Positions 35,282 through 44,250 of a stretch of 64,000 nt of DNA are shown here, one piece after another. Each line of letters starts with the position of its first letter. The first letter of the stretch is position 1. The translations under genes were made by a program, and so were the position numbers. The stretch lies in NCBI GenBank assembly GCA_964625855.1, contig CAZVFC010000030.1:1-64000 (forward strand), in the 5' to 3' direction. Origin of the DNA: JAPLUA01 sp964625855 (GTDB lineage: Bacteria > Verrucomicrobiota > Verrucomicrobiia > Limisphaerales > UBA8199). Under the pieces are notes generated by a model, which had not been told where the DNA came from, searched no databases, and saw only the letters and a list, made by a program, of their open reading frames with translations.

Positions 35282-36664
35282 ATGAACACGCGCTCCTGTG
35301 ACGACACGGCTCACGGCGACATGTCAGCCAGTCCGCCTCCTGCCAGGAAGCGATTGTGGCTGCGGCGGCTGCTCTGGTTCGCCGGGCTCGTCGTCGTGCT
35401 TCTGGGCGTCGCCGTGTTGGTCTGGCTGAGCGGCGCGCTTTACAACCGGTTTGTGCGTTATCCGCGCGAGGAAGCGGCGTGGCAAGCCCTTCGCGCTCAG
35501 CTCCAGCCCGTCACCAACAGCACCGGCTGGACCGAGTTTCGCGGCATCCTGCACACCCATTCCCACCTGTCACACGATAGCGAGGTCCCCTTCGAGGAGA
35601 TTCTGCGCGTCCTCAAGACAACCGGGCTGGACTTTGTCTGCCTCAGTGACCACACGGACCAGGGCCGCGCCGATTTTGGCGTGCAATGGCGCGGCCTCCA
35701 CGAGGGAAAGTTGTTCGTGCCCGGCTTCGAAATGAAGGAAGGCATCATGCCGTTTGGCGTCGCCCCGGGCGTGGTGCTGAGCAACCAGATGGAATCCGCC
35801 ACCCTCGCCCGGCAGATCATTGAAAGCGGCGGCGTGCTGTTCTACGCCCATCCGGAGGAGCGGAGAGACTGGGACCGGCCCGAACTGACGGGCATGGAGA
35901 TCTACAACATTCACACAGATTTCAAACGCACCAAAGCCCCGCTCCGAGCCCTGGTGCCCGACCTGATCGTCAATCAACGCCGATACCCGGAGCACATCCT
36001 CCGCTCGGTATTCACTCCGCCAACGGGGTTCTTGCGGCGTTGGGATGAGCTGAACCGCACACGGCACATTACCGGCATCGCCGCCAATGATTGCCATCAG
36101 AACGTCGGCGTGCGAGGCTTCTACACCGACTCGGACACGATCCGAGTGGAGGACACCAGTCCCAAGACACTGAAGGTCATCAAGCTTAATGGGTTCACCC
36201 GGCTCCTTGCGCGCATGTGCTTCGGTCCGCTGACGGCGAACCGGAAGCTGTTTCACCTGCAACTCGATCCCTACGAGCGGAGCGCCCGCTTCGTGAACAC
36301 GCATGTCCTGGCGCGGGAACTGACCGAGCCGGCTCTGCTGGACTCCTTGCGGGCAGGCCGGGCCTTCGTTGGCTTCGACATGATTGCCGACAGCTCCGGC
36401 TTTCAATGGGTGGCCTCCGACGGCTCCAGCCAGGCGGTCATGGGCGAGGCGAGCACACTGACTCCGACAACGCGCCTGACCGCACAGTCGCCTCTGCCCT
36501 GCCGTTTCACGGTCCTCAAGGATGGGACTTCCGTCTTCGAGCAGGAGGGGCGTGACTTGGAGTACGGTCCCGCCAGCCCGGGTAAATACCGGGTCGAGGC
36601 CGAACTCAAAGTGCTGGGCAAATGGGTTCCCTGGGTCTATGCGAATCCAATTGAGCTGCGCTGA
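35282..36664 (+). CDS. Membrane-anchored PHP-domain phosphoesterase-like protein
   Basis: 460 residues. One N-terminal transmembrane helix (about 29-50) anchors an outside domain of the CehA/McbA-type PHP superfamily. Metal-site residues expected for PHP are visible: His91 and His93 (GILHTHSHLSHDS), Asp123 and His124 (LSDHTD), Glu150, His190 (YAHPEE), and Asp270 with His272 (ANDCHQ). A beta-rich C-terminal domain follows from about 340. PHP enzymes hydrolyse phosphoesters or related bonds using a trinuclear metal site. The substrate here is unknown. It is divergent from the AraC gene, sharing the intergenic region. Confidence 0.85.
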   Translation: MNTRSCDDTAHGDMSASPPPARKRLWLRRLLWFAGLVVVLLGVAVLVWLSGALYNRFVRYPREEAAWQALRAQLQPVTNSTGWTEFRGILHTHSHLSHDSEVPFEEILRVLKTTGLDFVCLSDHTDQGRADFGVQWRGLHEGKLFVPGFEMKEGIMPFGVAPGVVLSNQMESATLARQIIESGGVLFYAHPEERRDWDRPELTGMEIYNIHTDFKRTKAPLRALVPDLIVNQRRYPEHILRSVFTPPTGFLRRWDELNRTRHITGIAANDCHQNVGVRGFYTDSDTIRVEDTSPKTLKVIKLNGFTRLLARMCFGPLTANRKLFHLQLDPYERSARFVNTHVLARELTEPALLDSLRAGRAFVGFDMIADSSGFQWVASDGSSQAVMGEASTLTPTTRLTAQSPLPCRFTVLKDGTSVFEQEGRDLEYGPASPGKYRVEAELKVLGKWVPWVYANPIELR

Positions 36665-36691
36665 ACCCCGGCCGGCTACCGCCCTACTGGC

Positions 36692-38116
36692 CTACTGGCT
36701 CACCAGGGCCAGTGACAGGCTGCGGATCAGCTCGCCGAAGTAGTCGGGCACATTCGGCCCGAAAAACGACATCAGCCGCGGCTCGTAGCCCTCGAGGTGG
36801 TAATAGCGCGCGGGAATCACGTAGCCGATATAGTCGCCGTTGAAGCTGGTAACGATTGCGCTGCTCCCCCGCGCGCGCATGAAGTCTTTGATCTCCAGCG
36901 CCAGCTCGCCGCTGAAGTCGCACGGCGTCGAAATCCATACCGAGTCATTCAGGCGAAAGACCTGCAGGAAGGTGTGGTTCCCGGCCGGCACGAGCCTTCC
37001 CGCCAGCCACGGCCGCAGCCGGATGTCGTCGGTGAGCCGCACGTTGAGCGGGGGCAGGGTAACGTCCAGGCCCAGCAGGCCGAAGGTCACGATGTTGGTC
37101 AGGGAGGTCTGCGGCAGCCGCTCGACCAGCATCCGCGCCAGGTCCTGCCCCATCTGCTCGCAGCCCGCTGAGCCTCTCGCGCCCGGCACGGGCGACTGGC
37201 TGCCCACTCCGCCGGCTAGAAACAGAGCCATGCCTCCTGTGGCCTGCTCGACCGCCCGTTGCCAGCTCCCGGGGTAATCGCCGCTGAACTCCATCATGTC
37301 GCTCGAAAGGACCGTCGCGTGGGCCCCGTAAACGCCCAGCACCGCGCGCCGGCCGCCCGCTTGTTCCACGACCGCGTAGCTGAATTCCGAATCAACCTTC
37401 CCCAACCCGCCAACGAGACGGTTGCGCAGATACTGCGAGGCCGGCAATCGGCCGTGTCCGTATCGGGCCGGCTTGAGGTCTTGGATCGCATCCTGCGCCG
37501 CCGCCACAATGCGGTCGACAAACCAGGTTCGCACCTCCGGCTGAAAGTCCCCGGCGAATGCCTCCGCCACCATGCCTTCGCCCCAGGCCCCGAGGCTCGC
37601 ATGCGTATGGGTCGCCCCCAGGTAGATCTGTGCCCGGGTCAGGCCCGACTCCATTTCCAAACGCCGCACCGCCTTCGCCGCCACTTCCGGCGGAATAATC
37701 AGGGCATCCGCTCCCACCATGACGCCGGTGCGGCCTTGCACCCGCAGGGCCACGGCCTTCACATAAAGGTCGTCGTGAACTCCTTTGGCGGGCCTTCCGC
37801 GCCGGCCCCCGTACCCAGCCAGCGGCAGCGAGCGAAACTGCCCTTGCGCGGGCGCGTCCTGCGCCGCATTCACCCTGGGAGTGAGCGACTCCCGACCAAA
37901 GCCCGCGTGCAATTCGCCTTGCGCCAACGAGTTCGTCTCGGCCTGGGTCCGCAACCGGGCGGTTGTTTCCGCGTAATAGGATTCGCGAAGGTAGGGCCGG
38001 GTATCTACTCGATCGAGACAGACCGCCCCAAGGACGACGGCCAGCGCTGCCAGCCCTGCCAGAATCTGCAGGCCGATGCGTAAAGGTCGTTTCACGGCTC
38101 GAATCATACACCGCAT
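36692..38116 (-). CDS. Neutral/alkaline ceramidase-like hydrolase
   Basis: 474 residues. A hydrophobic N-terminal segment (about 11-33) acts as signal or anchor. The rest matches the N-terminal catalytic domain of neutral/alkaline non-lysosomal ceramidases: GELHAGFGRESLTPR, a zinc-binding GATHTHASLG (His170, His172), and late VTSFNGDYIGYVIPARYYHLEGYE. Ceramidases cleave the amide bond of ceramide, and bacterial relatives may act on other amides. An open frame continues to a TTG at 38158, but that would overlap the upstream stop at 38148. The ATG at 38116 (or 38107) is preferred and sits 31 bp after the glycosidase-like gene. Confidence 0.85.
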   Translation of the reverse strand: MRCMIRAVKRPLRIGLQILAGLAALAVVLGAVCLDRVDTRPYLRESYYAETTARLRTQAETNSLAQGELHAGFGRESLTPRVNAAQDAPAQGQFRSLPLAGYGGRRGRPAKGVHDDLYVKAVALRVQGRTGVMVGADALIIPPEVAAKAVRRLEMESGLTRAQIYLGATHTHASLGAWGEGMVAEAFAGDFQPEVRTWFVDRIVAAAQDAIQDLKPARYGHGRLPASQYLRNRLVGGLGKVDSEFSYAVVEQAGGRRAVLGVYGAHATVLSSDMMEFSGDYPGSWQRAVEQATGGMALFLAGGVGSQSPVPGARGSAGCEQMGQDLARMLVERLPQTSLTNIVTFGLLGLDVTLPPLNVRLTDDIRLRPWLAGRLVPAGNHTFLQVFRLNDSVWISTPCDFSGELALEIKDFMRARGSSAIVTSFNGDYIGYVIPARYYHLEGYEPRLMSFFGPNVPDYFGELIRSLSLALVSQ

Positions 38117-38147
38117 CGCGAGTTTTTCAAAGCCCGGCGCGGAGCCT

Positions 38148-40553
38148 TTATTCCGCAAACTGCCCCAACAGCCACCGACAAGCGATCACCTTCTCGACCA
38201 GGTCCAACGGCAGGTAGAAGTACTGGCACGAGGGTTCAAAGCCGATCCGCGAATCCTGCCGCGTGAGAGTGAAGAGCTGACGTGCCAAACCGACCTCGGA
38301 CTCAAGGCAGCGCACGAGGTCAACCCGCAGGCGACGGCGCTCTTGGGCCGGCATAGCCGCCGGGGCGCGGGCGAGCGCATCGCGGGCGAGGATGAAGCGC
38401 GCCTGGTTGGCAACGGACTGGAAATGAATGGCCGCGGCCTGAGCCAATCGCAGTTCCGCTTGGACTTCACGGCGCCGACCCGGGGGCGACTTCTCCACCG
38501 CCAGCCGCAACTCGGCAATGCCCGGCTGCCAGCCCGCGACGACCTTCTCGAACTGCGCCGCGAAAACCTCCGGCGGGTAAGGCCCGCGCCAACCATCCAG
38601 ATCGTCGTAGGGAATCCCCCACATGGTCGCCTTGTAGCCGGTCTTCGCGGGATACAGCGCGTTCGCGGGACCGCACTGGACCGGGGAGGTGTAAACCACA
38701 CTGACGTGAAATGGATACTGACGAAAAGCATCGCTCATCAGGGTCCACGCTTTGCGGGCATAAGGCGCGCCGGCGGCGCCAAACCGCTCCCGCGCCAGCG
38801 CATCCAACACCGTATCGGGTTCTGGCGCGGGGGTGCGGGTCAACCGATCGGCAAGCTGCAGGTTGGGCGAAGGATATCCGCCCATGGTCCAGCCGATCAG
38901 CATGGCATCCAGCCTCGCCGCTGAGGCCAGCCTATGGCAATGCGCAGCCACGAGGTCCATTACCGGGAGGTAGGGCAGGCTGGCGATTTCGCACGTGTTA
39001 TTGAATTGAATCTCCGCCCCCGTCTTTAGACCCGCTTGTTGAGCCGCCTCCCAGTGCGCAAGCGCGCGAGGACCCGGACCGACCGACGAGATGGAGTACT
39101 CCCCCACCGTGCTCTGGATGCCGCCGCGCTCGATCGGCAGGCTCCATTCACTGACCGACATCAACCAGACCGATTTCGGCAGACGCGCAATGATGTCCGG
39201 CGCGCTGCCGTGGCCCCTCCAGCCCCAGTCAGACAGAAGCACGTTGGCCCCGGCGTTGCCGCGATGGACCCCCGCTTCGATCACCGCCGCAACCTCGGAG
39301 ATAATGTCCCCGTCGCCGCGCGTCTTGCAGTGTTCGCAGGAACGCCAGTTGCCATGCGAAGCACAACTGGTCAGGTTCTCCGACGCCGTGATCGCGTAAA
39401 CGCCCCCCAGGCCGGGCACCTGCTCGAAGATGAAAGCCAGCGCGTCCTCCATCCATTGGCGCACCGCCGGCTGCGACGTGCAGAGCGCGGTGGTTTCGTC
39501 TTCCCGGACGCCGACTAACGCCGGACGATTCTTGAAGAAGGCCGTGGGCATCGCCCGGGGCTCATTCAGGTAGAGATAGACGCCCACCCCGTACTTCCGC
39601 GCCCTTTTCACCAAAGCCCGCAGGTTGGACAAGCGCTGCTCGTGGCCGACGCCGAACTCGGGGAACGTCCTCCCGCCGGGCGCCAGGTCGCGCAGGACGA
39701 CGTGCAGCCAAACACCGTTAATCCCCGCGGTGGAGAGCCGCTGCAGCAATCCGTCAGGATAGGGATTCAGTTTTGGATTCAACAGCGGATCACCGTAAAC
39801 GGCCACGTAGGAATAAACCAATCGCAGGGATCGAGGCCCATCGTCCACAGGCTTCGGCGAGGAGAAGGCGCTCAGCGGCTGGCTGAGCTGCCGCACAAAG
39901 TCAAAGCGAGGCTCCGCTGCGTGGCGGATCTCCTTACCGAAATCCGCCTCGACCACGCGGCGAATCTCGGCGGCGCGGCGCCGTGCCGCTTCGTGCGGCG
40001 GATGGTAGCGGAGGGGCTCACACTTGGGTTTCAGTCGGCCCAATTTGATCCACAAGAAATCCTCCTCGCGCAGCATGAACGCCAGCCGCTCCGGCGTCAT
40101 CTCCAGAAGCTCCAGCAATTGTTCGTAGGGCAGGAGATGCCAATTCCGTCGTATGAGGGTGACATAACCTCTCTCCCTCAGCTCGCGGGGCATTTTGGCG
40201 CTCGGTGGCAATCCCATGGATACGGCCAGCGCCGTGATGTCCCGCTCCGAAGCCCCCACGATCTTCGCCAGCTTTGCCGGCTCGACGGCGTGCCAGTTCC
40301 GCCATACGAACTCGTGGAGGCGGTCGGGGAAATGACGGCTCACAATCGCAGCCGGCGCGTCGCCTTCCGGCAGCAACGCATCCGCGGCAAAGCCGCCGCT
40401 CGCACAACCCAGAACCACAAGGAACGTCTGGGCGAGTGAAAGCAAGAGGGTATTGGGTGAGAGAAAGAATCGTGCTTCGTCAATAACCACGCGGACAGAC
40501 TGCGCCGAATCGCTTTGCGCATCAAGCCGCGGTCTTCGGGTTTGTGTCGGCAC
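38148..40553 (-). CDS. Exported glycoside-hydrolase-like protein of unknown family
   Basis: 801 residues with a GTG start at 40553; another GTG at 40490 would place the signal peptide (SLAQTFLVVLGCASGGFAA) closer to the N-terminus. The middle looks like a TIM barrel of the glycosidase type: AGINGVWLHVVLRDLAPGG, RARKYGVGVYLYLNEPRAMP and GGVYAITASENLTSCASHG, with a cysteine cluster CASHG..CEHC. A helical C-terminal region follows from about 680. I cannot assign a CAZy family. It is probably the first gene of an operon with the ceramidase-like gene. Confidence 0.7.
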   Translation of the reverse strand: MPTQTRRPRLDAQSDSAQSVRVVIDEARFFLSPNTLLLSLAQTFLVVLGCASGGFAADALLPEGDAPAAIVSRHFPDRLHEFVWRNWHAVEPAKLAKIVGASERDITALAVSMGLPPSAKMPRELRERGYVTLIRRNWHLLPYEQLLELLEMTPERLAFMLREEDFLWIKLGRLKPKCEPLRYHPPHEAARRRAAEIRRVVEADFGKEIRHAAEPRFDFVRQLSQPLSAFSSPKPVDDGPRSLRLVYSYVAVYGDPLLNPKLNPYPDGLLQRLSTAGINGVWLHVVLRDLAPGGRTFPEFGVGHEQRLSNLRALVKRARKYGVGVYLYLNEPRAMPTAFFKNRPALVGVREDETTALCTSQPAVRQWMEDALAFIFEQVPGLGGVYAITASENLTSCASHGNWRSCEHCKTRGDGDIISEVAAVIEAGVHRGNAGANVLLSDWGWRGHGSAPDIIARLPKSVWLMSVSEWSLPIERGGIQSTVGEYSISSVGPGPRALAHWEAAQQAGLKTGAEIQFNNTCEIASLPYLPVMDLVAAHCHRLASAARLDAMLIGWTMGGYPSPNLQLADRLTRTPAPEPDTVLDALARERFGAAGAPYARKAWTLMSDAFRQYPFHVSVVYTSPVQCGPANALYPAKTGYKATMWGIPYDDLDGWRGPYPPEVFAAQFEKVVAGWQPGIAELRLAVEKSPPGRRREVQAELRLAQAAAIHFQSVANQARFILARDALARAPAAMPAQERRRLRVDLVRCLESEVGLARQLFTLTRQDSRIGFEPSCQYFYLPLDLVEKVIACRWLLGQFAE

Positions 40554-40615
40554 CAGGAGACAATTGGCGTTGTCCGCTTGGCCCGAGTAGAGTAGCGTCG
40601 GGTTAGAGCAGTACT

Positions 40616-41377
40616 ATGAAGACCCGGAGAAACGGCTCGCGCGCGTTCACATTGATCGAATTGCTCGTGGTGATCGCCATCATCGCGATTCTGGCGGCGC
40701 TGCTATTGCCGGCGTTGGCCAAGGCGAAGGAGAAGGCCAAAGCTATCCAGTGTCTCAACAACATGCGGCAAACCGGCCTGAGCATGAGGATGTACGAGGA
40801 TGACAACCGGGAGCAGATCGTCATGCTGGCCGACTGGGTCCCCTCACCGCCCGGAGCGTTCTTTCCCAGCACCCTGTGCACCTGGTGGCCGGATTTGCTG
40901 CGCCCCTACCAGAACACGACGAACCTTCTGGGCTGCCCCACCGTGCACAACGGGTTTGGGATCGCCATGAATCATCCGGACATCGGGCGATGGCTGGTTG
41001 ATCCGCTGAAGATCTCCCGCATCAAACGGCCGGTGGACACGCTCGTCCTGGCCGATGCAGGTCTCATTAAGAATCCCACGCAAACCAACCCGGACTTATG
41101 GGTGGAAGAGAAAGATAAACAGCAACTGTATTTCCGCACCCCCTTGAATGATTTATGTGGAGGCTACTGGACCTCGGATCCCGAGCGCGCTTTCAATCGC
41201 CATTCCAAGCGCTGCACGGGCGCATTTGCCGACGGCCACGCCGCCGCGGCGCGGGCCAGCAGCTACGGCTTTCAATACTTTCCTGGCAAAGATCCATCCG
41301 GAACGGCCGCGACGGGCATCCCGGCACTCGGTGGTAACGGCCGATATGACTCGAGGTGGATGTGGGACCCGGAGTAG
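40616..41377 (+). CDS. Pseudopilin-like protein with type IV N-terminus
   Basis: 253 residues. MKTRRNGSRAFTLIELLVVI is a prepilin peptidase/methylation signal. Cleavage is expected before Phe11, with the conserved Glu at mature position 5 (Glu15), although Ala10 replaces the usual Gly. The helix continues as AIIAILAALLLPALAKAKEKA. The globular part resembles the DUF1559-like/H-X9-DG family, abundant in Verrucomicrobiota and Planctomycetota, and ends with a CTGAFADGHAAAARAS segment. It probably belongs to a type II secretion or pseudopilus system whose other genes are elsewhere. Confidence 0.88.
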   Translation: MKTRRNGSRAFTLIELLVVIAIIAILAALLLPALAKAKEKAKAIQCLNNMRQTGLSMRMYEDDNREQIVMLADWVPSPPGAFFPSTLCTWWPDLLRPYQNTTNLLGCPTVHNGFGIAMNHPDIGRWLVDPLKISRIKRPVDTLVLADAGLIKNPTQTNPDLWVEEKDKQQLYFRTPLNDLCGGYWTSDPERAFNRHSKRCTGAFADGHAAAARASSYGFQYFPGKDPSGTAATGIPALGGNGRYDSRWMWDPE

Positions 41378-41454
41378 GCCACCCCAACCGAATGACCGCA
41401 CCAATGCGGTAAGATGCTTGCCCGCTCAGGGTGGTTCTGGTCACCATTGGTTCA

Positions 41455-42498
41455 ATGGCTACGCCCTGTAACGCATCAACACACTCTCCCGAACCCAACC
41501 GCGGCCGCTCGTGGAAGGTTGACGACCTCCTGGCCCTGGCGCGGACCTACCAGGAAGCGGCCGTGCTCACAGCCGCTGCCGAGTTGAATCTCTTTAGCGC
41601 CGTATCCTCCACCCCCGCAACCGCCCTCGAGCTCGCTCGGCTCACGCAGTGCGACCCGCGAGGCTTAAGCTTGCTGCTGGACGCGCTGGCGGCGCTGGGG
41701 CTCCTCCAAAAATCAGAAGGCGCCTATACACTGGCGACCGGCTTGGGTGCATTCCTAACCCCGGAGGGCGAGCAAAGTGTCCTGGCCATGATGCAGCACC
41801 AGGCCAGTTGCCTTCGCCGGTGGGCCCAATTGGCTCGAGTGGTTCAGACCGGCCAGCCAGCCCAACGGGTCCCCGGCGTGCGTGGTGAGGTTGGTGAGCA
41901 GGAGGCTTTTATCGGGGCCATGCACAATATTTCGGCTCCCACCGCCGACCAGGTCATCCAGGCGATTCAGCCGCTTCAGTTCCGGCACGTATTGGACATC
42001 GGCGGAGCGTCAGGCACCTGGACCATCGCCTTTCTGCGCGCCTGCCCAAAGGCACACGCCACGTTGTTCGATCTGGCTCCAGTTATTGCATTGGCCCGGC
42101 AGAGATTGACTCGAGTCGGACTGGCGGAACAGGTGCGCCTCGTGGCCGGAGATTTCATGGCCGACCCGCTGCCAACCGGCGCGGACCTGGCCTGGGTGAG
42201 CGCCATCGTTCACCAGAATTCCCGGAACCAGAATCGCCTGGTGTTCGGCAAGGTCTTCCATGCCCTGGTTCCCGGCGGGCGAATTGCCATCCGCGACATC
42301 CTCATGGCGGAAGACCGCACTCGCCCGGTGATGGGGGCGCTGTTCGCGCTCAACATGCTCGTGGCGACTGAAGGAGGCGGCACATTCACCTTCGACGAAC
42401 TACGCGAGGATCTGCAGAGCGCTGGTTTCGGTCAGGTCGCAGCGGCGCGCCGGGACGAAGGGATGAATTCGGTTGTCCTCGCTCGGAAGCCGGAATAA
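41455..42498 (+). CDS. SAM-dependent O-methyltransferase-like protein
   Basis: 347 residues from the ATG at 41455; a GTG at 41431 is possible. The N-terminal winged-helix dimerisation domain (about 21-110, LTAAAELNLFSAV, LARLTQCDPRGLSLLLDALA) is typical of plant-type or antibiotic O-methyltransferases. The Rossmann part starts near 178 with LDIGGASGTWTIAFL (SAM motif I), followed by LVAGDFMADPLP, IVHQNSRNQNRL and LVPGGRIAIRDILM. The histidine in IVHQN takes the place of the catalytic-base region. The substrate is unknown. It is a stand-alone gene with no biosynthetic neighbours. Confidence 0.85.
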   Translation: MATPCNASTHSPEPNRGRSWKVDDLLALARTYQEAAVLTAAAELNLFSAVSSTPATALELARLTQCDPRGLSLLLDALAALGLLQKSEGAYTLATGLGAFLTPEGEQSVLAMMQHQASCLRRWAQLARVVQTGQPAQRVPGVRGEVGEQEAFIGAMHNISAPTADQVIQAIQPLQFRHVLDIGGASGTWTIAFLRACPKAHATLFDLAPVIALARQRLTRVGLAEQVRLVAGDFMADPLPTGADLAWVSAIVHQNSRNQNRLVFGKVFHALVPGGRIAIRDILMAEDRTRPVMGALFALNMLVATEGGGTFTFDELREDLQSAGFGQVAAARRDEGMNSVVLARKPE

Positions 42499-42668
42499 CA
42501 GTATGCAAGGGAGGTCAGCCGACCAGGCCGGCCTTGCCTCATCGTGTAACACCTTCTGCTACCAAGTATTGGGTCCGTAAGTGAGGTTGCGGAACTGAAT
42601 TGTTTTGACGAGCGTCGCGAACCCACGCAGAGTCAGTAAGACGACGACAAGCTGAACGACAACGGTAT

Positions 42669-44171
42669 ATGATCTCCCGGCCTGTGCAGATTGAGACCAA
42701 ATGGACTAGTCGCCATGTTCTCGCTCTCGGGATCACACTGCTATGGGCGGTTGACTGCCCCTCCGAGCTCAAGGCGGCAGCGCCGATTCGCCGACCGAAC
42801 ATCCTCTTCCTCTTCGCCGACGACCAGCGGGCGGACACCATTGGCGCCTGGGGCAATCCGCACATAAAGACTCCAACCCTGGACAAGCTCGTTGACGCGG
42901 GATACAGCTTTCGGCGCAATTACATCTTCGGCGGAAATAGCGGCGCGGTGTGCATGCCCAGCCGGGCGATGCTGATGAGCGGGCGATCCTGGTTCCATGT
43001 GGACACCAAAACGCTCAGCGATGCAAAATTGATGCCCGAGCTGCTCCAGGAAAACGGTTATGTAACCTTTGGCACCGGCAAATGGCACAATGGCCAGGAA
43101 TCCTGGTTGCGGGCTTTTCAGCGGGGAAAGACGGTGATGTTCGGAGGCATGTCCGACCACTCGAAAGTCCCGGTCCAGGATCTCGGCCCGGACGGCAAGC
43201 TGACACCCGAACGCACTGGCGACAAATTCTCCAGCGAGCTGTTTGCCGACTCGGTGATCGAGTTCCTTAAGCAGCACGACGGCCAGAGACCTTTCTTCGC
43301 GTATGTGGCGTTTACCGCGCCGCATGACCCGCGAATGCCGCCGCCGCGGCAGCTCACATTCTATTACCGCAACAGGCCGCCGCTGCCACCGAACTTCCTG
43401 CCGCAGTTTCCCTTCGACAACGGGCACATGACGAAGTGCCGCGATGAGAACCTGGCCGCCTGGCCCCGCGCCGAAGACGTGATCCGCGACCAACTGGCCG
43501 AATACTACGGAATGATCACCCACCTGGACGGCCAGATCGGGCGTATTCTCAAGGCCCTCAAGCGGACAAGCATGGCGAACAACACGATCATCATCTATGC
43601 CGCCGACAATGGGCTGGCGCTCGGCAGCCATGGGCTTCTGGGCAAGCAGAACGTTTTCGAACACAGCATGCGCGTCCCGCTTATCTTCGCCGGCCCAGGC
43701 ATCCCGGCAGGCAAGTCAACGCAGGCGTTCACCTACCTGCTCGATGTCTTCCCGACTGTTTGTGACGTCACGGGGATCGCGCCCCCGGACCGGCTCGAGG
43801 GCGAAAGCCTCCGCCCGTTGTGGGAAGGACGAGAAGCGAAGCTCCGCGACTCGCTGTTCCTCCCCTATATGCAGATTCAGCGTGCGGTTCGCGATGAGCG
43901 ATGGAAGCTGATCGCTTACACCCAAATCGGCCACCTCCAGTTGTTCGACCTGCAAGCCGATCCGTATGAGCAAACCAACTTGATAGACTCCCCGCAGCAC
44001 GCGGGTCAGACCCGGCGCCTCCTTGAGCTGATGAAGCAATGGCAGGGCAGGTCGGGTGACACGCTCGAGGTGCCTTCGACGAACAAACCGTTTGAGAGGA
44101 TAGATCTGACCGGCAGGGAACGCACGCCAGACCAGTGGCAGCCGGAATGGGTCGTGAAGAAGTATTTCTGA
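42669..44171 (+). CDS. Exported sulfatase of the formylglycine (Cys) type
   Basis: 500 residues. A signal peptide lies at about 14-37. The metal site is NILFLFADDQR (Asp51, Asp52), and the sulfatase signature Cys95-Met-Pro-Ser-Arg contains the Cys converted to formylglycine. The second signature GTGKWHNG and the metal ligands in IIYAADNGLALGSHG are present, followed by the short C-terminal subdomain (LFDLQADPYEQTNL). It removes sulfate from polysaccharides or other sulfate esters outside the cytoplasm. A maturase must be encoded elsewhere. It fits the block of polymer-degrading exported proteins around it. Confidence 0.95.
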   Translation: MISRPVQIETKWTSRHVLALGITLLWAVDCPSELKAAAPIRRPNILFLFADDQRADTIGAWGNPHIKTPTLDKLVDAGYSFRRNYIFGGNSGAVCMPSRAMLMSGRSWFHVDTKTLSDAKLMPELLQENGYVTFGTGKWHNGQESWLRAFQRGKTVMFGGMSDHSKVPVQDLGPDGKLTPERTGDKFSSELFADSVIEFLKQHDGQRPFFAYVAFTAPHDPRMPPPRQLTFYYRNRPPLPPNFLPQFPFDNGHMTKCRDENLAAWPRAEDVIRDQLAEYYGMITHLDGQIGRILKALKRTSMANNTIIIYAADNGLALGSHGLLGKQNVFEHSMRVPLIFAGPGIPAGKSTQAFTYLLDVFPTVCDVTGIAPPDRLEGESLRPLWEGREAKLRDSLFLPYMQIQRAVRDERWKLIAYTQIGHLQLFDLQADPYEQTNLIDSPQHAGQTRRLLELMKQWQGRSGDTLEVPSTNKPFERIDLTGRERTPDQWQPEWVVKKYF

Positions 44172-44250
44172 GCAGAGTGCCGCGCCCGGTGCCCGACGCG
44201 ACCGCGTCAGAGCCGATCTCTTTCACCTGCCAGCCTCACTCCTCACCGGC

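Noticed and set aside
42539..42668. A clean-looking minus-strand stretch ending DARQNNSVPQPHLRTQ before the sulfatase gene
   Set aside because: It has no start codon in a sensible place and no recognisable homologue, so it could be chance or a fragment too short to call.
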